A stretch of DNA of 64,000 nucleotides from Bryoerythrophyllum caledonicum (GCA_963971425.1 OZ020515.1:6154291-6218290); one strand, 5' to 3'; counted from the stretch's first letter, positions 13,370-25,049 are shown. Numbers and translations are program-made. Notes: generated from the letters alone by a model not told the origin.

Positions 13370-13943
13370 ACACATTGGTAGATTGTAAATGTTATTTTTG
13401 TATAAATTTTTTGACCTTGAAATTTGGCAAGAATGTTGTTATCATAAAGATCATGTTGTGCCAAAAATTTCATGGTAAATAGACAATTTCTCAACCGTTG
13501 GAAGGGTGTCAAAGTTGGTAGCAATGAAATGGTTTCCCCCATTGTTTCCCACAACTACACATATTGGTAGATTGTGGATTTCTTTTTTCGTATTAATCTT
13601 TTGACCTTGAAATTTTTTTCATATGTTATTAACATGAAGAGGTTTTTGTTCCAAGAATTTCATGGCAAAAAAAAATAATTCAATCTTTGGGAGGCTGTCA
13701 AAGTTGGCAGCAGTGAAAAAATTTCCACAGCTACCAATGTTGGTAGATTTTGAATAACTTTTTTTTGGTGAATCTTTTGGCCTTGAAATTTGGCATGAAT
13801 TTAATTAACTTAAAGATAATTCTTCGGTAAAAATTTTGTGGTAAAATACCAATTTTTGAGCTCTCAGGAGGCTTTCAAAGTTGGCAGTACTGAAATTTTC
13901 TCACTGCAAATTCAAAAACGACATTTTGATTGGTACCCCATTG
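13370..13943. repeat. right terminal inverted repeat of the Tc1-like element
   Basis: Inverted partner of 11225-11800, with the same three-unit internal structure in reverse order. The arms are still close in sequence, with scattered substitutions and small indels, so the copy is not very ancient. Confidence 0.85.
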
Positions 13944-14036
13944 TACATTTGAATTCTACAATTTAAAAGGAATTCAAAAGAGAATATAGCGTCAATTTTT
14001 TTGATAATTAAGTTTTTTTTGTTATTTTTTTTTTGT

Positions 14037-15095
14037 CATAACATATAAAGACCAACTAATTTAGCACCGTTAAATCAAACTTCGATGACAGGTCTGGATT
14101 CAGAGTTGTATTGTCAAAGTTAGAGGCACAAAATTTTGAGAGATTTCATAAATGTTGATCTTGTTCCACGCCCAAAGATTGAGGCCAAAAAAACCTCCAT
14201 GTATCTCCTCGGTACATGGAGGAGGTATGGTGGGAGAACTCAACGTTAATGTTTTGGAAAAATAAGATTTTTTTCTTTTCATTTACTAAAAAAATATATC
14301 AAAACCAACCAATTTTATATCTTTGAATCCAAATCCGTTGAGAGTTTTGGATTTGGAGTTTTATTTTAAAAGTTACCTGACGTACCTAACATACCCTTTA
14401 GAAACCCCCGAGCATATCCTCCCTAAACCAAGGGCACACACTCCGTGTAGGGGATACACCCCAAATGCACTTCCTCGGATCGAGGAGGTTTATTTTAGAA
14501 GTATCCCTGTACACAGAGTGTACCCTAAACTCCTCTAGGCAAAAAAATATATGATTTTTTTTAATAAAACATATAAAAACCATTTGGGACTTTTGAATCC
14601 AAATCCGTTGAAAATTTTGGATTCGGAGTTGTATTTTGAAAGACATGTGGCGTACCCAGAATACCGTCTAGAAACCTTCTAGCACACCTTGCATGAATCA
14701 AGGAATACACTCCGTGTAGTGTGGATACTTCCATGTAGGGGGGTACTTCCAAAATGAACCTCATGGATCCAAGGAAGTTCAATTGAGGTATACCCCTTCA
14801 TGAAGTGTACCCTCTTTGTTTAGGGATAGTGCACGGAGAGACCTTGCCTAGACACGTTCAGGATAGACTCCATATAGAGGGATACTTCTAAAATCAACCT
14901 CCTTAGGAGGTTTATTTGAGGTGTACCTCCTTACATGGAGTGTACCTCCTCAGTTCAGGGAGGATACACGGGGAGACCTTACCTAGACAAGTTTAGTATA
15001 TACTAGTATATGTAAGGGATTTTTTCCAAAATGAATCTTCTAAGTCCGAGAAGGTTCATTTAGGATGTAATCCCTCACATGGAGTATATTGCTAC
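14037..15095. repeat. satellite-like array, ~280-bp unit carrying hairpins
   Basis: A block reading TTTGAATCCAAATCCGTTG followed by TTTTGGATTYGGAGTT recurs near 14060 (diverged), 14320 and 14595. Downstream inverted repeats of 75-90 bp recur at about 14434-14523, 14709-14805, 14871-14948 and 15005-15090. In each, one arm starts near CTCCGTGTA or CTCCATATA and the other ends near TACACAGAG or TACATGGAG, with a central palindrome. A small perfect 10-bp stem is at 14187-14215. No coding potential. Confidence 0.65.
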
Positions 15096-16579
15096 GAATA
15101 CTATCTAAAAGATAAGGGTACGAACAAGCAGCCTACATTTGCAAAACTACCAAACTCTCTGGTTCATTGGTCATCACCTCTGGCTAGTAGAGGTCTAACC
15201 ACAACCCCCCACATATAAAGGTTTTGCCGGATATGAACCCAACTTCACCCCTATGGTACCCTATCACAATCTAGAACAACAAGAAAATAGAGCCACTAGA
15301 AAAACACCAGCAACAAGCCCGCAACACGGGAGAAGTACCGCACAAGAATTCAGAAATCAAAATTGGATCCTCCCCCCGAACAACATAAAAGCGGTAAATA
15401 AAAATGACTAGTGCCACTAGCACACGCCTGCAGTGGATGGTCACTAGTCGCAAAATCTGCAACAACACAAGGGTAACATTAAAAGGTGTCCTTTCCGAAG
15501 TCTAAAACTAAGGAAGTAGCGAGCTTAAGCGGTCGCGGTGTCTACAAAGACAAGTCCCCTCAATGAAAATCACACATTGGGTGACAAACGCGCTCAATAC
15601 CAATTCAATATCAAAATTGGATTAATAATAAAATGTCCTAAATATAGGCACAAATTTCACTCAAAACCAAGTTAAGTTGCCCTAGTTACATACCTCCAAG
15701 ATTTAGATACTAATTTTTATTTTTATTTTTAACAACCCACAAAAATGTGGTTTTAGAAAAACTATTTCCACTGTAAATTTTCCTTCCCCCTAGGTAGAAA
15801 CCCGTATCTAGAGCTCAAATTTGAAGTCAAAATTTAAAAAATTAAAAAAAATTGAGAGATATTAATTCACAGTTAATGAATTCTACCCAAATTATAGTTT
15901 CATCCATAGTGAATGAAAACTGCCCACAATACATGAATTTGCATAAATGGATGAAAATTGATTGCTGATGAAATTTTGCCATAGATGATAACTGCGCAAT
16001 GGATGAAAAATTGCAGAATCATCTCCAGCAACAATTATTCTTCTTCCAAATCTTGCATTGCTCACATCTTGCTTAAAAATTGTCCAATTTGGGCGTCGTT
16101 TGTTGCATTGGCTCCACTTTGAGGAGCTTTAGAACATCAATCGTAGCACCAAAAATTATTCTAAACTCATCCAAGCTCAATTCTTGAACTAAAAAGACAA
16201 ACGAGGGAGGATCTTTGTCAAGTAAATAACTAGTAAATTACAAGAGTAGTCAAGGGTCTCGTATTCCACAAAGGGAGAATCAACAAGTGCAAGTAGTATA
16301 AGAGAATGCAAAGCCTTTACTAATGATAAACAATCACTTACAAGCAAAGATAATCACTAAACACTTTCAAACTCACTCACAAAGCTTGATTTGACAGAGA
16401 AGTCAAGTCAAGGATGTGTGCGATGCTACATGCACACACACAATCCTAAGTGGATGAAAATCATCCATGAATGAATGCAGTGCGCCACCGTACATTCCTA
16501 AACCCATAGATTAGTAACAAACTAATCTACACTAATACACTACGATGCAGAGAGGCCCTCGATGCCACATCTAGTGACA
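15080..16579 (-). mobile_element. long dispersed repeat, copy A (probable LTR plus leader)
   Basis: The minus strand begins TGTCACTAGATGTGG at 16579 and stays collinear with the plus strand from 35003 to about 37290. Shared landmarks are CGAGGGCCTCT, GTCAAGTCAAG, the TAGTAAAGG and GACACTTGACTACTC-type blocks, CGACTARTGACCATCCACTG, TTGTGCGGTAC and GCGGGCTTGTTGCTGGTG. Starting with TG and preceding a gag-like region in copy B suggests a long LTR (about 1.5 kb) plus leader of a Ty3-like element. No PBS or polymerase was found here. Confidence 0.6.
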
Positions 16580-17399
16580 TAGTAGGAAGCTATATCTTGG
16601 TGTTAGCTTTCCAAAAAGCTCTTACATGCTCATATTGTAGCTTGGACATGGGGAAAATCAACATTTTAGTAACTTGGAGTTTTAAGGGTTGTATTAATGA
16701 CAACTTTCAATTTGTTTTTTGGATTTTGAGTTGTTGTTGTCTTGATTTATATAAAAGATTCTTCTTGTGATGTTACAAATGGCGTGTGGTGGTTGAAAAT
16801 TCTCAAATTTCTCTTATTTTGTGAAGGAGCTAAGGTTGAAGATTTTTGTTAAAGGTTTGTTTTAAAGATTTTCTTACGTTCTTGTGAACATTCTGGGGTG
16901 GTTGAAGGTTTAGAAATTTCTCACTTTTTAAAAAGGTTCTTGTTTTTTCTATTGAAGGTTTTATTTCAAAGTTATTTCTTGTGTTTACTAAATGTTTTTT
17001 AGTAAAGTAAAAAAATTCCACAAATGGAGGATTATTAGTCATTAAATATTCACGCAATTGAACAAGAATTTTTTTTACATAATCTAAACCGAGGTAAGGC
17101 CGGGGTTGGGTTGGGGCTTGGAGACACACACATTGATGTGCATATAGATACAACATGTATAGTGTGCACCTCATTGCATTGCATTGGTTTTGATTGATAT
17201 AGGCTTGTATTTTGATTTGCAAGAATCATGAAGTTGTCAGAATCGTTTGCATCGGTGGGGTGGAGATCATAGGTGCGGTGGCGGAAGTGGTGGCAACTTG
17301 CCTTGGTGAGTGCTTGAGGAATAAGATGAGGAAGAAGCATTCTTGCGGCAAGGGCGTTGTGGAGATCAACAATGGGCGTTGTGGAGATCAACAATGTTG
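16580..17399. other. no gene recognised
   Basis: AT-rich, with open frames on both strands that show no domain. Nothing else is visible. Confidence 0.45.
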
Positions 17400-17720
17400 A
17401 TTGTTAAGCGGCCAGGCAGATGATTTCCTCCCTAGTCAGTTTCATCCATTGGTTGGGTGGATGAACTTGGCCGGGTGGATGAACTTGGCCGGGATGATGG
17501 TTTCTTCCATGGCTAGTTTTCATCCTTTGGCTGGACGGATGAACCTAATTGGATGGATGAATTCCCACTCTCGCTAGATTCATCCAAAGTAGGATATAGC
17601 CAATAAAATCTGACGTGATTTGAAGTTTCTTGAGTATCTTTGAGTAGATCAGCATATCTTGACGTTTTCTAGGTTTGATTGAGAAAAAGGTTAGTAGATC
17701 AATCTCCCTTTAACTTTGAT
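17400..17720 (+). repeat. GGATGA-rich repeat segment related to 36610-36965
   Basis: Matches the plus strand of copy B, sharing GCAGATGATTTCCTCC/GCGGATGATTTCCGTCC, TTTCATCCA, GATTTGAGGTTT-like words and a common ending AGATCAAYCTCCCTTTAAC. It also contains a short local repeat of CTTGGCCGGGTGGATGAA (17468-17505). It appears to be a fragment of the same element family. Confidence 0.55.
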
Positions 17721-18892
17721 GAATCTAGTTCTTGGTCTTCATAGAAAATGTTGCATTCTTGATATTCAACATGGATATATCAGTGTGCATGTGCTACAAT
17801 GTGCATCAAGCTATAATGTGCGTACATAATATTGTCTCTTTGTACATAGGCTAATACATGCATATGCTCAATCCCTTGAGCGCATGGTGATTTGGTGTCA
17901 CTGTTGTGCTTGTCAATTCCATATCTTACAGTTCCATATCATTTCCGTGATGATTCCATATCTTGGTTGAAGGCATGCATTTTTATTTTTTATTTTTTTA
18001 AGCTTGCATGTCAAGGTCTTAGAGCGCATGGTGATTTGAGTATCTATACTTTGCTTGTTGATGGTGTTGTTTATGTGTCTAATGGATGCATTACCATATT
18101 AAATTTCTAATTTCAGCTTTTATAATATTGTATAACTACATAATATTGTAAGCTTAATCATTTGGGTGTTATTTCTCCTCTTGTAGGTACTCCAAGTGGG
18201 GCATGTTTTAGCACCAATGGAAGAAGAAGGCCATTGTAAAAGGCATGGTTTGAGAGCCAGATGGTGGCGATTCAAGGTTAAAATAAAGCGTGAAATAGAA
18301 GGGCTATTGGAGTTTGCTTATAACACATGCTGAAAAAAATATTTGCCAAAATCATTACACATTCTATGCTCTATTTGGGTGAATTTTGTCCAATCATAAT
18401 CTACATCAATTGTAGATTTTGACGACATTTTGTCAAAAGTTTGAAGTTAGATCAAATACAAAAAAATATATCTCATGTGGGAAAAACCTCATCTTTATTT
18501 TCTTGAATACTGATTAGTTCAACTTTATGAATCACTTTGTATATCATTTTAATGACTCAAATTCAGGTTTGAAGCTAACGTTAGAAGTTTCTAAAATTCA
18601 CCATATTGAGATCCAATCATCCATGTCAATTTCATTTACTTCTTTAGATAGAACATGATTATTCTAATGAAGCAAGGTATCTACACATTAAATGAACCGT
18701 CCAGAAGAGCGTTGTATGAAAGACAATGGTTTACAATGATTATCATCTTCAAATGTCATCTGAGAAGCTAATCTTTGGCTACTCCATCTTTTAGAAGTTA
18801 AAGTTTCCTTGGACTAACATGAACTGCTAAACCGTGCAAAATGCATCATTTCAAGTGGTGTTACATTATGGAAGTCTATTTTGCTCTTTGTA
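17721..18892. other. no gene recognised
   Basis: AT-rich non-coding DNA without a convincing frame. Confidence 0.45.
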
Positions 18893-19020
18893 TTTTGTTT
18901 GTTTTTTTAGTTTTGGTTTTGGTTTTGGTTTAAAGTTTTCATTTTCGTTTTCGTTTTTATTTTCGTTTAAGTTTTGATTTTAGTTTTAGTTTTTGATTTA
19001 GTTTAAGTATTAGTTTTTTT
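18893..19020. repeat. degenerate hexanucleotide tract (TTTNGT-like)
   Basis: Starts as TTTTGG repeats and decays into TTTCGT, TTTAGT and TTTGAT variants. It resembles but does not match the plant telomere repeat TTTAGGG; it is a simple-sequence tract. Confidence 0.7.
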
Positions 19021-20914
19021 TTTTCCTAGTTTAGAATAGCATTGCTGTAAAACTTTGGACTGTTAGCATGCATTTATTTTTTACCGCTATGTTGTTAGTT
19101 TACATCATCAAGAAGATTAATGTGCACCAAATTAAGGAGCACATATTTAGTACCAAACCTCCTCCCCCAAAATGGTAAATAAAAGGACCCTACGTTGAAA
19201 TTTGTTGAGGGTTAAGGTGTTGTATATTTTTTCGTGGTTTTTGCGGCATTTATTCGCATTATGGGACAATGTGTACCCTTGTATCTAATCATCATTTTAT
19301 CCACCATGCAATGTTTACCTAGACTCAAATTTTTTTTACAATTAGCCGCTATTGGATTTATGAGCCATCAAACTTGTCCTAATCTATCATATCTCGGAAG
19401 TTCTTGTCTCTCACATAGTTGTTTGGATTGGTAATATGAATATCTCATAATCGAAAGAAATCAGGATCTTGTCATAAGATTTGATATAGTAGAGCAATGG
19501 AAAAATGAGTCTTTTTGGCACCAATAACTTCTCATATTTGGTTATCTTTTCATATCCATGTATAAACAAATGGATAAAAAGACTTTCAAACTTTGAATGG
19601 TAATATCCTTTCAATTGCGTCCGTCAATATTATTTCCAGAAAAATCCATACTTTGAATATAACAATGGTGTCAATTACAATATTGCATATCAAAACCTTA
19701 GGCCAAAATAAATGAAACAATTGCATGAATGATTGGAAGAAACGCCATGATACCATAGGCCCCGAAGCACCAACATACTCCATCAGCATAGGAGAATATG
19801 TTGATATTTCTTCTTGTCATGTTGAATCTTGATTCTTATGCTTTCTTGATGTGTTTCACCACCAATTGTATTATTGTCCTCACTCAAAACTCTAGTGAAT
19901 ATCATTGCTCTTGTCATGGGAATTTGGAAGGTTCAATCCTTTCCTATGAATCATTGGTTGCAAAATTTGCCTGAACTCTAATGGAATCGTCCGCTCATGC
20001 CTTCCTCCCTCACCATACCTCTTGTCTTCAAAATCACTAGAACCCTTGTAGTCACGAATACCCATATCAATAATACATATGTCCTTGTCATTGTCATAAC
20101 CTCTGATTTCAAAATCATGAATAACAATTCCCGCTAGAGGTATGCTCCCTCCGTCGAGGAACCTCCAATCCCTACCAAGTCTGGCCCTACACAGCCTAAC
20201 TCACCACGGCCCAACCCCACACTTGCCTAGCTCCCCCCCCGGCCTTACCCAATCCCAGTCCTAGTCTTGCTAAGATACCTCTGGCATGCCTTGGCCCCCA
20301 AAGGCCTAGCATGGCCCGGCCAAGGCACTTGCCTGCCTGGCAAGCCTGCCCAGGCTGGTCACCAAGGCCTCCATCCTCTCCTCCCTCTTGATGCCAAGTT
20401 TCCCCTCCTCTCTCTCTACGTCAGGCTCTCCTTCCTCCCTCTCTACACCAACCTCTTCCTTCTCCCTTCCTGCAACAGACCTCTCTCCAACATTCTCTCC
20501 TTTCATGAACGCCCCAATGTCTACTTTTTTGTGGCCTACTTCTAGTAACAAAATTGGTATTGTGCAACAACTCCGGAGGCTAGCACAATTCTTCAAGACT
20601 TCTTACCTTTTCATGAGCGTACGTGCCTTTGTCAATATATTCTTGTTCTAACTCTTCACAACTAGATTCCCTGCCATAGATGGAATATCAAAATTTTAAA
20701 AAATGGCTGCGGGCTAGCCCCAAAACAATTTTTGAAATTTCTAATATATTTTAATTCATGGACTTTGGCCCCAAATATCTAGACTTCCTCTAATCTTCCC
20801 TCCCATCCATGATTCACGTTGTCTCCTTTTCTTCGCCCTTCGTGGCCCAACTTACTGCCCTATTTTGTACTTGTATTACATCGGTATACATGGTTGCCCC
20901 TGCTGCCCAGACTC
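19021..20914. other. no gene recognised; C/T-rich block at 20150-20640
   Basis: The stretch 20150-20640 is markedly pyrimidine-rich and GC-rich compared with its surroundings, giving long open frames on both strands. None has a recognisable domain, and the residue composition is of the low-complexity kind. A gene is not supported. Confidence 0.4.
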
Positions 20915-21100
20915 CCCATTTGAGCTTTGAAGGCTAATACATTAAGAACTTTCCAACCATAAAGCCAAATACATTTTCAAAAACATATCCATAAAGATTT
21001 CATTAGGGACAATCTTGTTTAAAAGTTTCCAAATAATTAAAGTTTTTTTTCCAATCATAGGTACCTGCCCAAAATGCAGATCGTCCCCCAAAGGTTAAAT
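20915..21100. repeat. dispersed repeat, copy 2
   Basis: Related to 8585-8795 and 26640-26850 in the same orientation. It shares ATTAGGGACAATCT, a T-rich stretch and TAGGTACCTGCCCAAAAT. No inverted ends or coding sequence were found. Confidence 0.55.
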
Positions 21101-21150
21101 TGGCTCTTAGGGATTAAGGGTTACTATAGATTCTAGGAGCTCAGACACTA

Positions 21151-21367
21151 CACTAAACATCGCATTTAGTGTAGCGCCTAGTAAATGACTTGTAAATGCT
21201 ATACGTTTTTACTTTAAGTGAATATTTTTACCAACTATGTTTATAATGATCCTTTTATGTGAATACTATAGAGAGTTGTGCTCTTGGTAAAAATTGGCAT
21301 CAAGAGTAAAAACTTATAGCATTTACAAGTCATTTACTGGGCGCTACACTAAATGCGATGTTTAGTG
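21151..21367. mobile_element. 217-bp MITE with TA target duplication
   Basis: Terminal inverted repeats of about 65 bp start CACTAAACATCGCATTTAG and are flanked on each side by TA (21149-21150 and 21368-21369). Each terminus is itself palindromic: TACACTAAA and TTTAGTGTA are 7 bases apart. The 2-bp TA duplication points to a mariner-type mobiliser despite the CACTA-like first bases. Non-coding. Confidence 0.8.
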
Positions 21368-21929
21368 TACCATCATCTTCCATTGAGAAAGAGAGTACTT
21401 TAATTTTGAAAAGCAAAGGTATCTGAATGAAACTTTGGATGACTATTCAAATATCTCAACTGTTCATGGAAGAGAGTAATATCATCCTCAAATCTGACTG
21501 TTTGAATTTCAATAGGAGAAGTGGAGGTGGTTCTAATTTTGGGTGACACTTTGCTTTTTCTAGAATGGCCAATTCAATCTGTGCAGTAATACGTCACGCC
21601 AAAACTCACTTACGCCAACAAAAGCAAGTCTATCAGATTTTGTTACTAGTAAATTGGTACTTCTAGAACCCTAGCTATTGGCAATTTGTAACTCAACTTT
21701 TCTTATTGGAAAGGTACCAATAAAAGTGCAATAGATTCTTCATATTTTATTTTGTTTTATGACATTGTTATTATATATTTTTTTAAGTGTTCGTTTAGTA
21801 GTGAAGGGTAGATTGTGTTATGACTAATAAATTTCATAGTCAAGGGAGACTCATCAGATATTGTGGCAAGAGTTCATAATTACACATGAAGCTGCCTGAA
21901 CTTCTCCACATATTAAAGGTGTTTGCCAA
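21368..21929. other. no gene recognised
   Basis: AT-rich, no supported frame. Confidence 0.45.
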
Positions 21930-22630
21930 GTGATACTAATTGAATAGTGACGCATAATACACGTATAATAATACATCGTTCCAAGCCTGTGAAGGATGAC
22001 GAATTTGAGCATCACTCATGTGAAACTAGTGCAATATTTGGAGTGATACTAAGTATAATTCACGTAAAAATAAACAACGTTCTAAACCTGTGAAGGATGA
22101 CGTCGAATACGAGCATCACTGATCTGAAGCTAGTGCAATATTTGAAGTATAAACTGAAGTGATACTAATTCAATTGTGACGCATAATTCACGTAAAACAA
22201 AACTGTAACGTTCTAAACCTATGAAGGATGACAAATATGAGCATCACTTGTGTGAAACTAGTGCAGTAGTTGGAGAATAATCTCAACAGTGATACTAATC
22301 CAATAGTGTCTTATAATTCACGAAAAACAGAATCAATGTTCGAAACCTGAGAAGGATGACGTCGAATATGAGCATCACTGATCTGAAGCTAGTGCAATAT
22401 TTGAAGTATAAACTGAAGTGATACTAATCCAATTGTGACGCATAATTCACGTAAAACAAAACTGTAACGTTCTAAACCTATGAAGGATGACAAATATGAG
22501 CATCACTTGTGTGAAACTAGTGCAGTAGTTGGAGAATAATCTCAACAGTGATACTAATCCAATAGTGTCTTATAATTCACGAAAAACAGAATCAATATTC
22601 GAAACCTGAGAAGGATGACGTCGAATATGA
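21930..22630. repeat. 258-bp tandem repeat made of two ~129-bp half-units
   Basis: GATGACGTCGAATAYGAGCA occurs at 22096, 22355 and 22613, giving periods of 259 and 258. Within each unit two diverged halves share GAGCATCACT, AAACTAGTGCA or AAGCTAGTGCA, GTGATACTAAT and the ATAATTCACG block. A more diverged partial copy precedes at 21930-22095. The last copy is interrupted exactly where the kelch-type ORF ends. Confidence 0.85.
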
Positions 22631-22633
22631 GCA

Positions 22634-23689
22634 TCACGGAGGCATGGGGCCCGTCCAAAAATTGAAGGGGCCGGCGAAGAAGCTGTGACAAGCGGATGGA
22701 GGATCCTCAGGCAGAAAGGGCTCCAATTCGTGCCAAGTACCATACAACACGTCCCACCTCCGACGGTGGCCAAGGTAGCTGCACACAACGATGGAGTCGC
22801 CGCATCCGATGGCCGACACTGGACCAATGAGGGTCGTCGGAGATTGACGGTCGCTGGGATCATAGTTGAAAAAATCCGGCAGATGAGCCACCTGCAACCT
22901 ACCCCGCTCAACCTTCCAGATGATCACTGAGATGACCGCCTGCTGTGTCGAGAATTCCACGACGAACAAGCTACCCGAGGCGACCACCGGTTGGGAGCGT
23001 AACTTGATGGATTGCCCCTGTGGTATCAGGACGGTGAGGCGCGACCTGCAGGTGCCCACGTCTAGATCAAACGAGTCGATCCTGGAGTGGCGACCTGGAT
23101 GCAGAAGGTCAAACATGAGGGTGTACAATCTGCCATTGAGGACGACGCTGGGGCCGGGGATCACTTCCTCGGTAATCTGTTGTCTGCAGAGATATGTCCA
23201 TGCCCTGACTCTGGAATCATACACCTCGACGTTCAGGGTTCTTACTGAAGTCCGGTCGTCCACTCCCACGAGGAAGATTCTGTAGTGCTGAGTATCAGTG
23301 TCCACCACCATGGCGACTGAGTAATCGTGACCGGGGACGCGGGGTGCATTTGATGGGGCAGGAATCCGCCGAACCTCTCTCTGTTGGGGGCTGCACACAA
23401 CATGTGTACATCTTGTGTACACCGCGTAGATAAGTCCGCCAGCTGCCGCCATCGTACGCCTAATTTTGTGTAGCGGATGGAAAAGATGCAAACAGCTCGT
23501 GATGAAGGTGTCCGGGATGACATACGTTTGATTGGTTGCGATATCGAGACACTGCCATGGACCTGATTCCATGTCGAGGGGCTCACCGGGGATTGCCCTG
23601 CTCGTCTCTGACATCTGCAGGGGCATCAGTGTAGCCCTGGGCGAGGTGAGCAGGCAGGAGCCCTGCCGCGGTGGCATTGTCCTCGCCAT
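22634..23689 (-). CDS. kelch-type beta-propeller protein (F-box/kelch C-terminal-like)
   Basis: An uninterrupted frame of about 351 codons from the ATG at 23689 (MARTMPPRQG) to a TGA at 22634-22636. The sequence reads like the C-terminal half of plant F-box/kelch proteins: a conserved LHLFHPLHKI patch near residue 70, then repeated strands such as LIYAVYTRC, NVEVYDSRVRAWTYL, VVLNGRLYTLMFDL, SLFVVEFS and AIGCGDSIVVCSYLGH, ending with WHELEPFLP. I see no F-box at the N-terminus or upstream, so it may be a truncated or F-box-less form. The coding part is much richer in GC than its surroundings. Its stop lies at the junction with the 258-bp repeat, and a duplicated block lies upstream. Whether it is expressed is unknown. 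Confidence 0.6.
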   Translation of the reverse strand: MARTMPPRQGSCLLTSPRATLMPLQMSETSRAIPGEPLDMESGPWQCLDIATNQTYVIPDTFITSCLHLFHPLHKIRRTMAAAGGLIYAVYTRCTHVVCSPQQREVRRIPAPSNAPRVPGHDYSVAMVVDTDTQHYRIFLVGVDDRTSVRTLNVEVYDSRVRAWTYLCRQQITEEVIPGPSVVLNGRLYTLMFDLLHPGRHSRIDSFDLDVGTCRSRLTVLIPQGQSIKLRSQPVVASGSLFVVEFSTQQAVISVIIWKVERGRLQVAHLPDFFNYDPSDRQSPTTLIGPVSAIGCGDSIVVCSYLGHRRRWDVLYGTWHELEPFLPEDPPSACHSFFAGPFNFWTGPMPP

Positions 23690-23805
23690 CCCACTAGCTC
23701 GAGATTCTTCACTAAGCAGCCAACTAAGCTTCCAACCCACCACCACCAATGAGCTCTACAATGGCAAACCACAACACAGAATACAACAAGCGATGAAACC
23801 GATGC

Positions 23806-24316
23806 GCGCAGCAAGCACACGCGACGTCTTTCACCACACAAGCGATGAAACCAATGCGTGGCAGCATTTTCAAACACAGCGTAGAACACGATGCAGGAGA
23901 AAGCTAATTCGACCGTTCACCACTCGAAGTAGATCATATCAATCACAAGAAGTCATGCATCGACGTAGAAACTACTGCAAGATATAAATCTAAACGAAAT
24001 TCAAAACGCACGAAGCATTGTGAAACATGAAGATCAGTAACTTCGGTATGGTCTGCATACACTTACGTTCTGAATGCTGCGTCGTCTTCCGCACGACTTC
24101 ACCCCACAACAGCCTTGGCGAAAGATGAGCGGAGCAGCAAGTACACGCGACGTCCTTCACCGCACTAACTTGGCATTCCCAGCGGCAACAATTTCAAACG
24201 TGACACCGTAGAACACGATGCAGGAGAAAGCTAGTTTGACCGTTCACCACTCGAAGTAGATCATATCAATCACAAGAAGTCATGCATCGACGTAGAAACT
24301 AATGCAACGTGTAAAT
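23806..24316. repeat. 326-bp spaced duplication upstream of the kelch ORF
   Basis: The block 23806-23990 is repeated at 24132-24316. It includes CACACGCGACGTCTTTCACC, GTAGAACACGATGCAGGAG and CACTCGAAGTAGATCATATC. Copies are nearly identical, so the duplication is recent. It covers the likely promoter side of the kelch ORF. Confidence 0.8.
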
Positions 24317-24513
24317 ATACTACGTTGAATTGAATAATTTACTTTGATACACACTGGGATTCGGGTTTTAATTTGGTTTCCTAGCGCCTAAGGATTTAGA
24401 AAGGTTGACCTTATTAGTTTCTGCTGCTTCAATTGGGATGCAGAATTGATCAATGAATATTTGAACTTCCACAGTGGCTCAATTCATGTGATTGTTGTCG
24501 CATGATGCATTTA

Positions 24514-24866
24514 AGGTAAGCCCCCCTAAAACCGACAAGTTAAGGAATGTGCATGTATGGAGATAGGAGATAATTATACTCCTATTTTTCAGTGATAGTC
24601 AATAGAATTAGAATTCCAAGTCAAGTGATTTCATATTTTTTGGATGAAAACAAATTAGTTATGAATTTTCAAACTGTGCAGCCATGTTTAGTGGGTGGCC
24701 AACAATAGGTACCCCCCATAACCAACGACCAAAAGTAAGGGTCTTGACTAATACCAAACCTCCATTTGGAGCTGAGTTGGTGGTAATGGGATGGAAGAGG
24801 GTTGGATATACCCCAATTTTACAGGCGTTGGTTATGGATTTTTGTTGGTTATTGGGGGGCTTACCT
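24514..24866. mobile_element. MITE with AGGTAAGCCCCCC ends and TA target duplication
   Basis: Inverted termini AGGTAAGCCCCCC and GGGGGGCTTACCT are each flanked by TA. Length is about 353 bp. The left 180 bp resembles the left part of the element at 33185-33681, so both belong to one family. No coding capacity. Confidence 0.75.
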
Positions 24867-25049
24867 TAGTAGTTGTGGTTGGTGAAAGGGAGAGTAATCA
24901 AGGTATTCATTGCGAGAAATCTTACCATTTGTTCTTTGTTAGCCAATGTCAGAAAGTCAATCTAAAAAAATCAATGAGGTGAGAAATCATGTATCATGAC
25001 TTTTACTTGGTTGCTTGCAACTAAAAAGCAATACCGCACCGTGCATTAA

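Larger units (their letters stand above)
11225..13943 (-). mobile_element. Tc1-like (DD34E) DNA transposon, complete ends
   Basis: The element begins CAGTGGGGTACCAATCA and ends in the complement (TGATTGGTACCCCATTG), flanked on both sides by the TA dinucleotide expected for the Tc1/mariner superfamily. The two ends are inverted repeats of about 575 bp. A single transposase gene lies in the left-central part on minus, and 12800-13340 is non-coding spacer. Total length is about 2.7 kb, longer than the usual 1.3-2 kb because of the long ends. The transposase is broken, so the copy is non-autonomous. Plant Tc1/mariner elements are normally the DD39D type, which makes a DD34E element here unusual. 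Confidence 0.92.

Noticed and set aside
14037..15095. CRISPR-like array
   Set aside because: Units are degenerate with no constant repeat and unique equal-length spacers, and the genome is eukaryotic.
18893..19020. Possible interstitial telomere
   Set aside because: Repeats are TTTTGG-like and vary; the plant telomere unit TTTAGGG is not present in order.
20267..20651. Overlapping open frames on both strands in a C/T-rich block
   Set aside because: Low-complexity Pro/Ser/Leu or Glu/Gly composition caused by pyrimidine richness; no domain.
21151..21367. CACTA-superfamily element
   Set aside because: The ends begin CACTA, but the flanking 3 bp do not match on both sides, while TA does; a TA duplication fits a mariner-type MITE.
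22634..23749. Full F-box protein
   Set aside because: No F-box motif in the N-terminal part or upstream frames; only the kelch-like part is supported.
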